A stretch of DNA of 63,056 nucleotides from Crocinitomicaceae bacterium (GTDB lineage Bacteria; Bacteroidota; Bacteroidia; Flavobacteriales_D; Parvicellaceae), in contig PAZE01000055.1 of the NCBI GenBank assembly GCA_002716065.1, forward strand, positions 1 through 63,056. Direction: 5' to 3'. A model generated the notes under the pieces. That model was not told the DNA's origin, ran no database searches, and was given only the letters and a program-made list of their open reading frames with translations. Position 1 is the stretch's first letter. Every line of letters begins with the position of its first letter. The position numbers and the translations under genes were made by a program. Shown piece after piece: positions 10,043 to 19,146 of this stretch.

Positions 10043-10575
10043 TCTTTATCGGTAAATCGAGGATCAGCATCCATCACCTCTCCTGATATTGGACAAGTTC
10101 GTAGTTTTTCATCATTGTAAAACTTTTTAAAAACTGGTAAAAAGTCTTTTTCAATATTTGTTAAATGAAAATACTCCTCATATAATAATGCATTTTCTTT
10201 ATCAGAAAACCACATTAAACCATCTTTATGATGTGATTTCCTTTTTCTTTCTATCACAAGACCAATAGAATTGGCAGGTCTAATTGGTGAATGAGGAACT
10301 TTAGCAGGCAGCAAAAACATTTCTCCTTCTTTAATGGGTACTTCCACAGCCTTACCGTCAACTTGAATTTTAACACATATATCACCTTCAACCTGATAAA
10401 ATAATTCTTCAGTTTCATTGTAGTGGTAATCTTTTCTAGCATTGGGTCCAGCTACTACCATTACAATATAATCCTCAGAAAGAGGATACATATTTTTATT
10501 TGCAACAGGAGGTTTAAGTTTGTCTTTATTGTCTTTGATCCACTGATCAAAATTGAAAGGCATTATTATATTCAT
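10039..10575 (-). CDS. 3-hydroxyanthranilate 3,4-dioxygenase
   Basis: 178 residues (178-182 is usual) from the ATG at 10575; another ATG at 10563 gives MPFNFDQW, equally plausible. The enzyme opens 3-hydroxyanthranilate with O2, giving the precursor of quinolinate and NAD in the tryptophan-kynurenine route. The cupin iron site is visible as HYNETEE and PHSPIRP, and the substrate Arg region as NARKDYHY. The C-terminal rubredoxin-like iron site of bacterial members needs two CxxC pairs; here the first pair is replaced by SDKEN (in WFSDKENALLYEEYF) and the second reads CPIS, so the site looks lost. No other kynurenine gene is in the window. It is the last gene of a closely spaced minus-strand run from hemA, 11 bases after the lipoprotein gene. 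Confidence 0.88.
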   Translation of the reverse strand: MNIIMPFNFDQWIKDNKDKLKPPVANKNMYPLSEDYIVMVVAGPNARKDYHYNETEELFYQVEGDICVKIQVDGKAVEVPIKEGEMFLLPAKVPHSPIRPANSIGLVIERKRKSHHKDGLMWFSDKENALLYEEYFHLTNIEKDFLPVFKKFYNDEKLRTCPISGEVMDADPRFTDKD

Positions 10576-10586
10576 AAGTTGTGTGT

Positions 10587-11234
10587 TTAATAAAATATAT
10601 ACTTTGTTAGTGTATCTCCAGCACTGCAAAATACACTATCAGTGTAAGAATAAGTAAAATTATCTTTAGTTACAAAATAATCAAATTTCACCATTTGATT
10701 CCCATATACTTGACATTGAATCGTAGTATCCACAGTCGCACCTGTCATAGTTACTATGTTGGTAAAACAAGAGCCAACCACAGAACTAATTAAATCTGCA
10801 TTAAGTATCACTTGATCATTAGCATTAAATGGAGAGTTATTTTTTAAATTAAGTAATAAATAACTTGATGAATAGATATCAAAATCTATAGTATTAACCT
10901 GATCAACAAAAAGTAAATCTGGATTCATTAATGTTTGATCTGAAAAATAACCATCTTTTGAAAATGTAAAGCGGTATTCAAGAGCATTTCTATTTTGAAA
11001 AGAGAATTCGTAAGCACCATTTGCATTGGTTTTTGCAGTCTCTATTTGAGTGAATGTATTTGAAAAAGTAGTTCCTCCTACATCTTTAACTTCTAATAGA
11101 ACATCAACATTTTCAATAGGAAAGCTGTTAATTCTATCGGTTACAAAACCAGAAACATCTATAGTGTTATCTGAATTTTTCTTACATGAAAAAATCATAA
11201 AAACACTTATCAAAAGGACCCCTATTCGTGCCAT
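10587..11234 (-). CDS. Putative lipoprotein with carboxypeptidase regulatory-like domain
   Basis: 215 residues. The N-terminus MARIGVLLISVFMIFSCKK is a lipoprotein signal with the lipidated Cys at position 17. Residues about 26-120 (VSGFVTDRINSFPIENVDV ... NANGAYEFSF) resemble the beta-sandwich of carboxypeptidase regulatory-like domains, common in Bacteroidota surface proteins. The remainder is beta-rich with no recognised motif. No enzyme active site is visible and its function is unknown. It sits between the ACP phosphodiesterase and the dioxygenase on the same strand, with short gaps of 20 and 11 bases, so it is probably cotranscribed. Confidence 0.75.
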   Translation of the reverse strand: MARIGVLLISVFMIFSCKKNSDNTIDVSGFVTDRINSFPIENVDVLLEVKDVGGTTFSNTFTQIETAKTNANGAYEFSFQNRNALEYRFTFSKDGYFSDQTLMNPDLLFVDQVNTIDFDIYSSSYLLLNLKNNSPFNANDQVILNADLISSVVGSCFTNIVTMTGATVDTTIQCQVYGNQMVKFDYFVTKDNFTYSYTDSVFCSAGDTLTKYIFY

Positions 11235-11254
11235 ATAACAAATATAACAAAAGC

Positions 11255-11839
11255 TTAATATTGATTATGAAACTCCTGGACACTCTTTAAAACAGCTTCA
11301 TAAAACTCGTTAAACTCATGGTTATATGCGGCTTTATTTTCAACATATATACTATGAAAAGTTTGTATATCTAAGGGCAAACCTACTCTGTGAGAAAGAG
11401 CCTCTATTGCCTTTTTAATACCTGAAAATTTTCGATAACTATTTAGCCAATCGTTCTTTCTCATATAAAAATACATCAATCTTATTTTATTGGGCATCAT
11501 TGTCTTTTTTTGATCTAAGAAACAATAGGCCTCATTTATTGAATCTGGAAGCGAAAATGAATAATGATAACTCCAATTTTCCCAAAGCAAATAATCATAC
11601 AATATATCGGTTACTACACCTGAAAGCTTATCAATTTTACCATAAAACCTTCTTTTACTTTTAAGATAAAGAGGATGATTATCTGTAAAATTATCGATGT
11701 GTCTATGCAATATTATGCCCTTTCTAACATCTTTATGATAATCTAGAAAAGCACTACCTTTTATAGCGTCTCCAATAAAATTCCCATACATCAATTCTTT
11801 ATTCTTTCCTGAAAGAATAATATGTACCAAGTAATTCAT
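11255..11839 (-). CDS. acpH: Acyl carrier protein phosphodiesterase (AcpH-like)
   Basis: 194 residues, matching the family length. The start MNYLVHIILSGKNKELMYGN and the motifs GNFIGDAIKG and GIILHRHIDNFTDNHP are those of ACP hydrolases of the HD-like fold, which remove the 4'-phosphopantetheine arm from holo-ACP; the His and Asp residues in HRHIDNFTD are the likely metal ligands. LSGVVTDILYDYLLWENW is the second conserved block (about residues 73-90). It starts 3 bases after the hemCD stop, so it is probably in the same transcript as the haem genes, although no direct pathway link is known. Confidence 0.8.
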   Translation of the reverse strand: MNYLVHIILSGKNKELMYGNFIGDAIKGSAFLDYHKDVRKGIILHRHIDNFTDNHPLYLKSKRRFYGKIDKLSGVVTDILYDYLLWENWSYHYSFSLPDSINEAYCFLDQKKTMMPNKIRLMYFYMRKNDWLNSYRKFSGIKKAIEALSHRVGLPLDIQTFHSIYVENKAAYNHEFNEFYEAVLKSVQEFHNQY

Positions 11840-11842
11840 TAG

Positions 11843-13399
11843 TTAATTGGAATAAAAAACAGCTATTACCTGATCTGAAAGTGCAAGCTCAGATGATTCC
11901 CAAGAAACATCTACATCTTTAATTCCATAACCCAATAATACTTTTTTTGTGGATGGTCCGATTGCTATTACTTTTTGATCTTCAACTAATTTATTAGAAG
12001 CATAAAAAGAGTGCACATTACTTGGACTAGTAAAAACAAGTAAATCAACAGTGGGAATTGTCAATTTTTTTTCTTTAATGGTATAGGTAATTTGCTCAAT
12101 GAGCTGCTTAGAATTAATTTTTGACTGAACAGTCCTTAAAGAACGGTCAGAAACGGGGAAAAAAACTGAGGCATTATCTAGTGTTTTTAAAAAATCAAAA
12201 GACACTTTTTCAGGGTTACCATTGCCAATAAAATCAACTTCATATCCTAATTTTTGTAAGGCTAAGGCTGTTGATGTTCCAATTGCAGCTACTTTTCTTT
12301 TTAAAATTTCTTCTTTATAATCTTTAGAAATAGACAAAACTGCATTTATTGAGTTAAAAAACACCCAGTCGGAAATAGGTATAGAGTTCAATTTTAAAAA
12401 ATCAACTTCAATTAATGATTTTCCAATGACATTAATTTTATGCTCCTTAAGTGACTTACTAAAAAGGCTATCAACCTTTAAGTGTCTTGAAATGAATACC
12501 TTTTTTTCTTTTTGTAAAACAGTATTTATACAATTAACCAACTCCTTGGGAGTTGCATTTTCTTTATAAAACCTGAAAATTGATTTTTCATTAGGTTTTA
12601 CAATTGAAGTCCAAACTTTTGTTTTTTGATTGACTTTCTCACAATATACTCCTAAGGGTAACTGACAACCACCATTCATTAAATTTAAGACCTTTCTTTC
12701 AATGAAAATCTCTTCTTGAGTTTGAGTCGAATTTATTTTTGATAGCAAATCGCGAAGAGTTGTATCCTTGTCTCTTATCTGTATACCTAAAGCCCCTTGA
12801 GCTGGAGCCGGCACAAACCATTTTATTGGCAACTTAATAGCATGTAAATCTGAAACATCTAAAGCCAACCTTGAAACACCAGCATTAGCTATTAAAATAG
12901 CATCGTAATTCCCTTCTCTTAATTTATCTATTCTGGTTGGAACATTCCCTCTGAGATCCTTAATTTGTAAATCTTCTCGAAAAAATAGCAATTGCGCTTT
13001 TCTTCTTGCAGAAGAAGTCCCAACAACAGCGTTTTGTTTTAATTGCCAAAATTTAGTTTGATCAACAGCTGTTTTATTTATTAATAACAATTCTGAAGGA
13101 TCTTCTCTATTGGAAACGGCAACTATTTCTAACCCTTCTGGTGAATTAGTTTCTAAATCTTTATGTGAATGAACCGCTAAGTCAATGCTTTTATCCAACA
13201 AAGCCTGCTCAATTTCTTTTGTAAAAAATCCTTTTCCTTCAATTTTATCAAAACTAAGGTGCTGAATTTGATCCCCTTTAGTTTTAATAATTTTGATTTC
13301 AGCTTCCTTTCCAAGGGACTTAAGCTGATTTTTAACAAAATTTGCTTGCCACAAAGCCAAATCACTGCCTCTAGAGCCAATTCTAATTTTTTGAGTCAT
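11843..13399 (-). CDS. hemC: HemC-HemD fusion: hydroxymethylbilane synthase / uroporphyrinogen-III synthase
   Basis: 518 residues carrying two consecutive haem-pathway enzymes. Residues 1-290 are hydroxymethylbilane synthase (porphobilinogen to hydroxymethylbilane): IGSRGSDLALWQA at the start, HSHKDLE with catalytic Asp81, the GTSSARRKAQLL block, and Cys245 in NGGCQLPLG, which holds the dipyrromethane cofactor. From about residue 300 (KVFISRHLKVDSLF) the protein has the two-lobed fold pattern of uroporphyrinogen-III synthase, with VFFNSINAV, AAIGTSTALAL, VFTSPSNVHSF and VIAIGPSTKKVL. HemD sequences diverge strongly, so the second assignment rests on these blocks and position. It follows hemA by 2 bases. 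The fusion would hand the unstable linear tetrapyrrole directly to the cyclising domain. Confidence 0.92.
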   Translation of the reverse strand: MTQKIRIGSRGSDLALWQANFVKNQLKSLGKEAEIKIIKTKGDQIQHLSFDKIEGKGFFTKEIEQALLDKSIDLAVHSHKDLETNSPEGLEIVAVSNREDPSELLLINKTAVDQTKFWQLKQNAVVGTSSARRKAQLLFFREDLQIKDLRGNVPTRIDKLREGNYDAILIANAGVSRLALDVSDLHAIKLPIKWFVPAPAQGALGIQIRDKDTTLRDLLSKINSTQTQEEIFIERKVLNLMNGGCQLPLGVYCEKVNQKTKVWTSIVKPNEKSIFRFYKENATPKELVNCINTVLQKEKKVFISRHLKVDSLFSKSLKEHKINVIGKSLIEVDFLKLNSIPISDWVFFNSINAVLSISKDYKEEILKRKVAAIGTSTALALQKLGYEVDFIGNGNPEKVSFDFLKTLDNASVFFPVSDRSLRTVQSKINSKQLIEQITYTIKEKKLTIPTVDLLVFTSPSNVHSFYASNKLVEDQKVIAIGPSTKKVLLGYGIKDVDVSWESSELALSDQVIAVFYSN

Positions 13400-13401
13400 A
13401 T

Positions 13402-14640
13402 TTATTTGACCTTTTGCTTTAGCAAAATCTCTTTTGCCATCTTCATGGGAACACTGATGTACTTTTTCTCTAAATAATGAACAAATTTATCGAGTACATC
13501 TCTTGATTCTTCATCTAAATTCTCCAAATCTTTTGCAAAAACTTCACTGTAAGCTTTTGAAGTAATGTTTTTGATTGTACTTGGAACCTCACTCATTGCC
13601 CTTTCCAGCTTTCTTTCCTTTTCAATCGCCTTAAAATTAGTTAACTGATTGTCAACTATTTCCCGACATTTTGTAAGCTCTTTGGACCTTTTCGAAAGGT
13701 TTTCCTTTGCAATTTTTTTCAAATCCTTAATTGCTATAATTGTCAAATTATGTTCCAGTTGAAGAGATTCGTCAAAATCTGATGGAAGAGCTAAATCAAT
13801 AACAATTTTTTTTCTTTTATCATCCCCTATAATCTTACTGTAAATTCTTCTAGTAAAAATAGACTTTGAAGATCCTGTACAAGTTATAATAACATCAAAA
13901 GGTTTAGAATGATTTTCCAATTGATCTAAACCTAAAATTTCTGCTTTTAGACCAACATCCTCAATCAACTTTTTAGCGTTTGATTTGGAGCGATTGTAAA
14001 TTGAATAATTACTGTAGCCATGTTTGCTTAAAAACTTAAGCATAGAGCTAATTGATTTTCCTGCTCCTACAATCAAGAAATTAGATGTTTTCTTGATATT
14101 TTTTTCTCTAAGCTGATGGTATGCAAGCGAAACAACAGAAACAGGGTTTTTTGAAATATCACTTTCAGTATAAACCTTTTTTGCTACTTGAACTGTATAT
14201 TGTGCCAACAAACGAATTACATCACCAGTTAATCCAAAATCATTAGACTGCTCATAAGCTTTTCTTACTTGAGTAATTATTTCTCTCTCACCAATAACTA
14301 ATGAATCTAAAGATGAGGCCACATTAAAAAGATGTTTTACTGATTCAGTTGAATGAAAAAGATCAACATTTTCTATTGAAGAATTAATTAAATCAGCATC
14401 CCAATTCGGATTAAAGGCTCTAAAAAATCTTTTTAAAAAACTACCATCAATTGATGCGTGACTAACAAATATAAACTCTACTCTATTGCAAGTGGATAGA
14501 TACATTAATTCATCCAAATCCATAATATCCTTAAGAAAGGTTAACCTATCTTTCAAAACATTATCGTCTAAGTGGAACCGACCAATCTGATCAAGTTCTA
14601 AATTAGTGTGCGTAAAAGCTAAAATATGTAAGCTATCCAA
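13402..14640 (-). CDS. hemA: Glutamyl-tRNA reductase
   Basis: 412 residues; first committed step of C5 haem synthesis, NADPH-dependent reduction of glutamyl-tRNA to glutamate-1-semialdehyde. Catalytic Cys51 lies in LSTCNRVEF, the activation loop block GEREIITQVRKAYEQS follows, and the NADPH site is at FLIVGAGKSISSMLKFLSKHG. The C-terminal dimerisation helix is present. The first codon is TTG at 14640; no ATG is near the conserved N-terminus (LHILAFTHTNLE), so TTG is accepted. The start of the protein deviates from the usual GINHKTAP (here AFTHTNLE), as in other Bacteroidota. It heads the minus-strand run hemA-hemCD-acpH-lipoprotein-HAAO; no clear promoter was found close upstream. Confidence 0.92.
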   Translation of the reverse strand: MDSLHILAFTHTNLELDQIGRFHLDDNVLKDRLTFLKDIMDLDELMYLSTCNRVEFIFVSHASIDGSFLKRFFRAFNPNWDADLINSSIENVDLFHSTESVKHLFNVASSLDSLVIGEREIITQVRKAYEQSNDFGLTGDVIRLLAQYTVQVAKKVYTESDISKNPVSVVSLAYHQLREKNIKKTSNFLIVGAGKSISSMLKFLSKHGYSNYSIYNRSKSNAKKLIEDVGLKAEILGLDQLENHSKPFDVIITCTGSSKSIFTRRIYSKIIGDDKRKKIVIDLALPSDFDESLQLEHNLTIIAIKDLKKIAKENLSKRSKELTKCREIVDNQLTNFKAIEKERKLERAMSEVPSTIKNITSKAYSEVFAKDLENLDEESRDVLDKFVHYLEKKYISVPMKMAKEILLKQKVK

Positions 14641-14798
14641 AGTGGCTTAATAATTATTTAACACAAAAAAACGAACCAAAGTCGATAGTTTTGTCACTGA
14701 AATGTCATTGAATATTCTGTTTAGTTAATTTAAAGCCAACTTTTACTAAGGATATTAATATTTACTATTTTTATCATCCAAATTTATTATAAAACATA

Positions 14799-16091
14799 AT
14801 GAAATACGAAAGAATTGATTCTTCATTATATATAACCAATAGAAAAAATTTCACCAGTCACCTTAAGAAAGGAGCTCTTGCAGTTTTTAACTCCAATGAT
14901 ATTTTTGCAACGGGTGCTGATAGTAGTTTACCTTTTGTTCAACACAGGGACATCCTGCATCTTTCTGGAGTAGACCAAGAAGAAAGTATTTTAATTCTTT
15001 TTCCAGATTGTCATGAAGAAAAACATAAAGAAATTCTGTTTCTTAAAGAAACTAGTGACCTTATTGCTGTATGGGAAGGAGAAAAATTAAATAAAAATCA
15101 GGCTTTTGAAACTTCCGGTATAAAAACGGTTTATTGGTTAAATCAATTTGAAAACATTTTTAACACTCTTCTTGCTGAGTGCTCTTGTGTTTACCTTAAC
15201 AACAACGAGCATACCAGGGCCAATACCGAAGCAGAAACAAGAGAGGATAGATTTATAAAAGGATTTAAGAAAAAATATCCTAATCACTCCATCGAAAGAA
15301 GCGCTCCAATTATGCATCAAATAAGATCTGTAAAAGACCCTATTGAGATTGAATTAATGAGGAAAGCTTGCCAAATCACTGAAAAAGGCTTTAGAAGAGT
15401 TTTAAATTTCACTAAGCCAGGAGTAATGGAATACAACTTAGAAGCAGAACTGATGCATGAATTTTTAAACAATTGTTCTAAGGGTTTTGCTTATACTCCA
15501 ATAATTGCATCTGGCAAATCTGCATGTGTTTTACATTACATTGAAAACAATAAAGAATGTAAAGATGGTGATGTAATACTAATGGATTTTGGTGCTGAAT
15601 ATGCCAATTATGCATCTGATTTAACTAGGTGTATTCCTGTTAATGGGAAATTTAGCAAAAGACAAAAAGATGTGTATAACGCTGTTCTTCATGTTAAAAA
15701 AGAAGCCACAAAATTGCTTACCCCTGGAATTATGCTAAAAGATTATCATTTTCAAGTTGGTATATTAATGCAAGAACAATTGGTTAATTTAGGATTACTA
15801 TCACTTGAAGACATAAAAAATGAAGATCCCAATTGGCCAGCCTATAAAAAATATTTTATGCACGGCACTTCACATTTTATAGGTTTAGACACTCATGATT
15901 TAGGCTTATGGACTCAGCCAATAAAAGAAAACATGGCTTTTACTGTAGAACCTGGCATTTACATTCCTGAAGAAAACATTGGTATTCGTTTAGAAGATGA
16001 TGTTGTCGTTCAAAAACAAGGTGAACCCTTAAACTTAATGAGTACTATCCCTATTGAAGCTGAAGAAATTGAAGATTTAATGAATTCATAA
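14799..16091 (+). CDS. pepP: Aminopeptidase P (Xaa-Pro aminopeptidase, M24B)
   Basis: 430 residues; removes the N-terminal residue from peptides with proline in second position. The N-terminal AMP_N domain (about 1-170) precedes a pita-bread catalytic domain. The two-metal ligands are visible: Asp residues in [16 protein letters not shown], His in [15 protein letters not shown], Glu in [12 protein letters not shown] and Glu in [11 protein letters not shown]. There is no signal peptide, so it is cytoplasmic. The carboxylase gene follows after 4 bases and is likely cotranscribed. The region upstream (14641-14798) separates it from the divergent hemA and contains a plus-strand TAGTTTTG at 14686-14693 without a convincing -33 element. 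Confidence 0.92.
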   Translation: MKYERIDSSLYITNRKNFTSHLKKGALAVFNSNDIFATGADSSLPFVQHRDILHLSGVDQEESILILFPDCHEEKHKEILFLKETSDLIAVWEGEKLNKNQAFETSGIKTVYWLNQFENIFNTLLAECSCVYLNNNEHTRANTEAETREDRFIKGFKKKYPNHSIERSAPIMHQIRSVKDPIEIELMRKACQITEKGFRRVLNFTKPGVMEYNLEAELMHEFLNNCSKGFAYTPIIASGKSACVLHYIENNKECKDGDVILMDFGAEYANYASDLTRCIPVNGKFSKRQKDVYNAVLHVKKEATKLLTPGIMLKDYHFQVGILMQEQLVNLGLLSLEDIKNEDPNWPAYKKYFMHGTSHFIGLDTHDLGLWTQPIKENMAFTVEPGIYIPEENIGIRLEDDVVVQKQGEPLNLMSTIPIEAEEIEDLMNS

Positions 16092-16095
16092 AACT

Positions 16096-17637
16096 ATGTC
16101 TGATAAAAATATTGAATTAAAAAATAAAATTGCCGAATCTTTATTGGGTGGAGGCAAGGAAAGAATTGAAGCACAGCATAAAAAAGGAAAACTATCAGCT
16201 AGAGAACGAATTGAGCTACTTTTAGATGATAATTCTTTCGAAGAAATTGGAGGATTAGTTACCCATAGATCAGTAAATTTCGGATTAGACAAAAAAAAAT
16301 TTTTAGGTGATGGGGTTGTTACTGGATATGGACTAGTCAATGGCAGGCTTACTTATGTTTTCTCCCAAGACTTCACTGTATTAGGTGGTTCTCTTGCTGA
16401 AGCTCATGCAGAAAAAATCTGCAAAATAATGGACTTAGCATTAAAAAATGGGGCTCCACTAATTGGCCTTAATGATTCTGGTGGCGCAAGAATACAGGAA
16501 GGAGTTGTTTCTCTTGGAGGGTATGCAGATATTTTCTACAAAAACACTTTATCTTCTGGGGTTATCCCTCAAATTTCTGCAATAATGGGCCCTTGTGCTG
16601 GAGGAGCTGTTTACTCGCCAGCTTTAACCGATTTTATTCTCATGGTTGAGAATACTTCTTACATGTTTGTTACTGGTCCAGGTGTGGTAAAAACAGTTAC
16701 TAACGAAGAGGTTTCTTCAGAGGAGCTAGGTGGTGCACAAACACACAGCACTAAATCTGGAGTAACCCATTTTGCTGTCGAAAATGAACTTCAAGCGATT
16801 AATCACCTAAAGCGTCTGCTTTCTTATATTCCTCAAAACTGCGAGGAAATGCCTTCAAATATTTCATATGATTTTACAGATGAGAGCAGAGCTAATCTAA
16901 ATAACATTATTCCTGAAAACCCTAATCAGCCTTATGATATTCGTAGTGTAATTGATGAAGTTGTAGATAAAGATTCATTTTTTGAAGTACACAGAAATTA
17001 TGCTGAAAACATTGTAGTTGGTTTTTCTAGAATTGCTGGAAGATCGATAGGAATAGTTGCCAATCAACCAGCTGTTCTAGCCGGTGTTTTAGACGTTGAA
17101 TCCTCTAAGAAGGGGGCTCGTTTTGTACGCTTTTGTGATGCCTTTAACATCCCTCTTCTAGTATTTGAAGATGTTCCTGGTTTTCTTCCTGGAACCGATC
17201 AAGAATGGAATGCTATTATCACCAATGGAGCCAAGCTACTGTATGCTTTCAGTGAGGCAACTGTTCCAAGAATAACTGTTATAACTAGAAAGGCTTATGG
17301 AGGTGCTTACGATGTGATGAATTCAAAACATATTGGTGCTGATATGAACTACGCATGGCCTACTGCTGAAATTGCTGTAATGGGTGCTAAAGGAGCAGCA
17401 GAAATCATTTTCAAAAAAGAAATAAATTCAGCTGATAATCCAAAAGAAAAACTTGCTGAAAAAGAAAAAGAATATGCAGATTTATTTGCCAATCCATACA
17501 ATGCTGCAGCAAGAGGATATGTTGATGAGGTTATTGAGCCTAGCCAAACTAGAAAAAAACTAATTCGTGCTTTTAAAATGCTTGAAAACAAAGTAGCTAG
17601 CCTTCCTAAAAAAAAGCATGGCAACATTCCGCTTTAA
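16096..17637 (+). CDS. Acyl-CoA carboxylase, carboxyltransferase (beta) subunit, propionyl-CoA carboxylase/MmdA type
   Basis: 513 residues, the usual length. The N-terminal half has [20 protein letters not shown] and the acyl-CoA oxyanion block [16 protein letters not shown], followed by [16 protein letters not shown]. The C-terminal half has the carboxybiotin site [11 protein letters not shown] and [19 protein letters not shown]. This matches the beta subunit of propionyl-CoA carboxylase or the alpha subunit of methylmalonyl-CoA decarboxylase, which cannot be separated by sequence reading. No biotin carboxylase, biotin carrier or membrane decarboxylase subunit lies nearby, so the partners are encoded elsewhere. 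It follows pepP by 4 bases. Confidence 0.9.
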   Translation: MSDKNIELKNKIAESLLGGGKERIEAQHKKGKLSARERIELLLDDNSFEEIGGLVTHRSVNFGLDKKKFLGDGVVTGYGLVNGRLTYVFSQDFTVLGGSLAEAHAEKICKIMDLALKNGAPLIGLNDSGGARIQEGVVSLGGYADIFYKNTLSSGVIPQISAIMGPCAGGAVYSPALTDFILMVENTSYMFVTGPGVVKTVTNEEVSSEELGGAQTHSTKSGVTHFAVENELQAINHLKRLLSYIPQNCEEMPSNISYDFTDESRANLNNIIPENPNQPYDIRSVIDEVVDKDSFFEVHRNYAENIVVGFSRIAGRSIGIVANQPAVLAGVLDVESSKKGARFVRFCDAFNIPLLVFEDVPGFLPGTDQEWNAIITNGAKLLYAFSEATVPRITVITRKAYGGAYDVMNSKHIGADMNYAWPTAEIAVMGAKGAAEIIFKKEINSADNPKEKLAEKEKEYADLFANPYNAAARGYVDEVIEPSQTRKKLIRAFKMLENKVASLPKKKHGNIPL

Positions 17638-17645
17638 TTCTGTTA

Positions 17646-17663
17646 AATACTGTTAACAGCATT
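17646..17663. promoter_or_regulatory. Near-perfect 18-bp palindrome upstream of the kinase/regulator operon
   Basis: AATACTGTTAACAGCATT contains the perfect core CTGTTAACAG (17650-17659) and one mismatched pair in the flanks. It sits 38 bases before the start of the histidine kinase gene and just upstream of a TAAATTTG box, so it could be an operator, for instance for autoregulation. It has no poly-T tail and does not look like a terminator. Confidence 0.3.
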
Positions 17664-17683
17664 TACTTCTAACTTTCTCTTGT

Positions 17684-17691
17684 TAAATTTG
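17684..17691 (+). promoter_or_regulatory. -7 promoter box TAAATTTG for the kinase/regulator operon
   Basis: TAAATTTG matches TAnnTTTG exactly. No TTG is found at the proper -33 spacing, so activation by a regulator is possible. The predicted transcript would begin within a few bases of the TTG start codon at 17702, leaving a very short leader. Confidence 0.4.
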
Positions 17692-17701
17692 AAATACACT
17701 T

Positions 17702-19144
17702 TTGAAAAAAGAGAGAAATTACATCGTTTTAATTATTGTGCTCACCACAATTGCCCTTATAGGATTAACCTGCTTTCAGGCCTATTGGATTAACATTTCT
17801 ATTGACCAAAGAAAAAATCAACTAAAAGAGCAAATTCAAATTTCTATATATGAAATTGTAGATAGGGTAGAAAAATTTGAGGCCTTAAAAAAAGCAGAAC
17901 GTTCCGGAAAGCTAAGTGCGCTTTTAGGTAAGTCTAACTCCGATTTGTTTAGTGAGCTTTCTAAAGATATTTATTTACAAGACAGCATCTTAAATGAACT
18001 TAATATTCAACTACGTTCTGGGATTGAAAAGGATGAAAAGCTGATAAACTCATTTGTTAAAGATTTACTCTCTATTAATTATTATGCGAAATTTGAAGAC
18101 CGACTATCAAAAGAAGATTTAGAAACCATTATTTATCAAACCTTTGATAAAAATAAATTCAATTCCACTATTGAATATGCTCTTATGGGAGCTAAAGGAG
18201 AGTTAATTTACTCAAGTGTAGATGACTCCACACTTTTAAAAGAAATTGAACAATCATCTTACAACACCCAACTATTTCCTGATGATTTTTTTAACGCAGA
18301 ATTTATACTTCATTTTTTGGTTAAAAATGAAACACAATATATTTTGAAATCCATGTGGGCAATGCTAATTCTTTCTATTTTATTTTTGATCATTATAGTT
18401 TCTGCTTTTTACTATAACATTTCGATAATTTACAAGCAAAAAAAACTTTCTCTAATAAAAAATGATTTTATTAACAACATGACTCATGAGCTAAAAACTC
18501 CTATTTCAACGATTTCTTTAGCTTGTGAAGCATTAAACGACAAAGATTTATCAAGGGATGAAAAAAATAGAGCTAGGTTTATCAACACCATTAAAGAAGA
18601 AAATCAAAGGTTAGGTGGTCTTGTTGAAAATGTCCTACAAAGTGCAACGGTAGAAAAAGAAACCTTAAATCTTAAACTCGAGCTACTCAACCTACATGCT
18701 ATTATTGATAAATCAATTAAAAATAGTGCCTTACAAGTCTCCAATAAAAACGGACAATTAGATTTCATTTTAAAAGCTAAAAACACCTTGCTTGAAGGTG
18801 ACAAAACACACCTTATCAATGTGTTTTCAAATTTAATAGATAACGCGTTAAAATATTCAACCAACATTCCTGTAATAACTATTTCATCTGAAGATGTAAT
18901 TAACGGAATAGTTGTGAAAATCAAAGACAATGGCATAGGAATTGCTAAAGAACATCAGTTGAAGATTTTTGACAAACTATATAGAATTCCAACTGGAGAT
19001 AGACATGATGTTAAAGGATTTGGTCTAGGGCTAAGCTATGTTAAATCTATTGTTGAAAAACACAATGGAACCATAAAGGTTGAGAGTCAATTAGGAAAAG
19101 GAAGCACCTTTACCATTCAATTGGAATCCGCAAAAGAAAATTAA
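17702..19144 (+). CDS. Sensor histidine kinase (HisKA/HATPase_c)
   Basis: 480 residues, starting at TTG (17702). Transmembrane segment 1 is at about 7-27, a periplasmic sensor region of about 190 residues follows without a recognised domain, and segment 2 is at about 219-238. The phospho-accepting His262 lies in NDFINNMTHELKTPISTIS. The ATP-binding motifs are NLIDNALKYS (N box), DNGIGI (G1) and GFGLGLSYV (G2). The closest general type is the Bacteroidota two-component kinase that pairs with OmpR-type regulators. The regulator gene begins 2 bases after its stop. The stimulus is unknown. Confidence 0.93.
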   Translation: MKKERNYIVLIIVLTTIALIGLTCFQAYWINISIDQRKNQLKEQIQISIYEIVDRVEKFEALKKAERSGKLSALLGKSNSDLFSELSKDIYLQDSILNELNIQLRSGIEKDEKLINSFVKDLLSINYYAKFEDRLSKEDLETIIYQTFDKNKFNSTIEYALMGAKGELIYSSVDDSTLLKEIEQSSYNTQLFPDDFFNAEFILHFLVKNETQYILKSMWAMLILSILFLIIIVSAFYYNISIIYKQKKLSLIKNDFINNMTHELKTPISTISLACEALNDKDLSRDEKNRARFINTIKEENQRLGGLVENVLQSATVEKETLNLKLELLNLHAIIDKSIKNSALQVSNKNGQLDFILKAKNTLLEGDKTHLINVFSNLIDNALKYSTNIPVITISSEDVINGIVVKIKDNGIGIAKEHQLKIFDKLYRIPTGDRHDVKGFGLGLSYVKSIVEKHNGTIKVESQLGKGSTFTIQLESAKEN

Positions 19145-19146
19145 TT

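Noticed and set aside
10576-10629. N-terminal extension of the dioxygenase to 10629
   Set aside because: It would overlap the lipoprotein gene by over 40 bases and add a stretch with no relation to the family.
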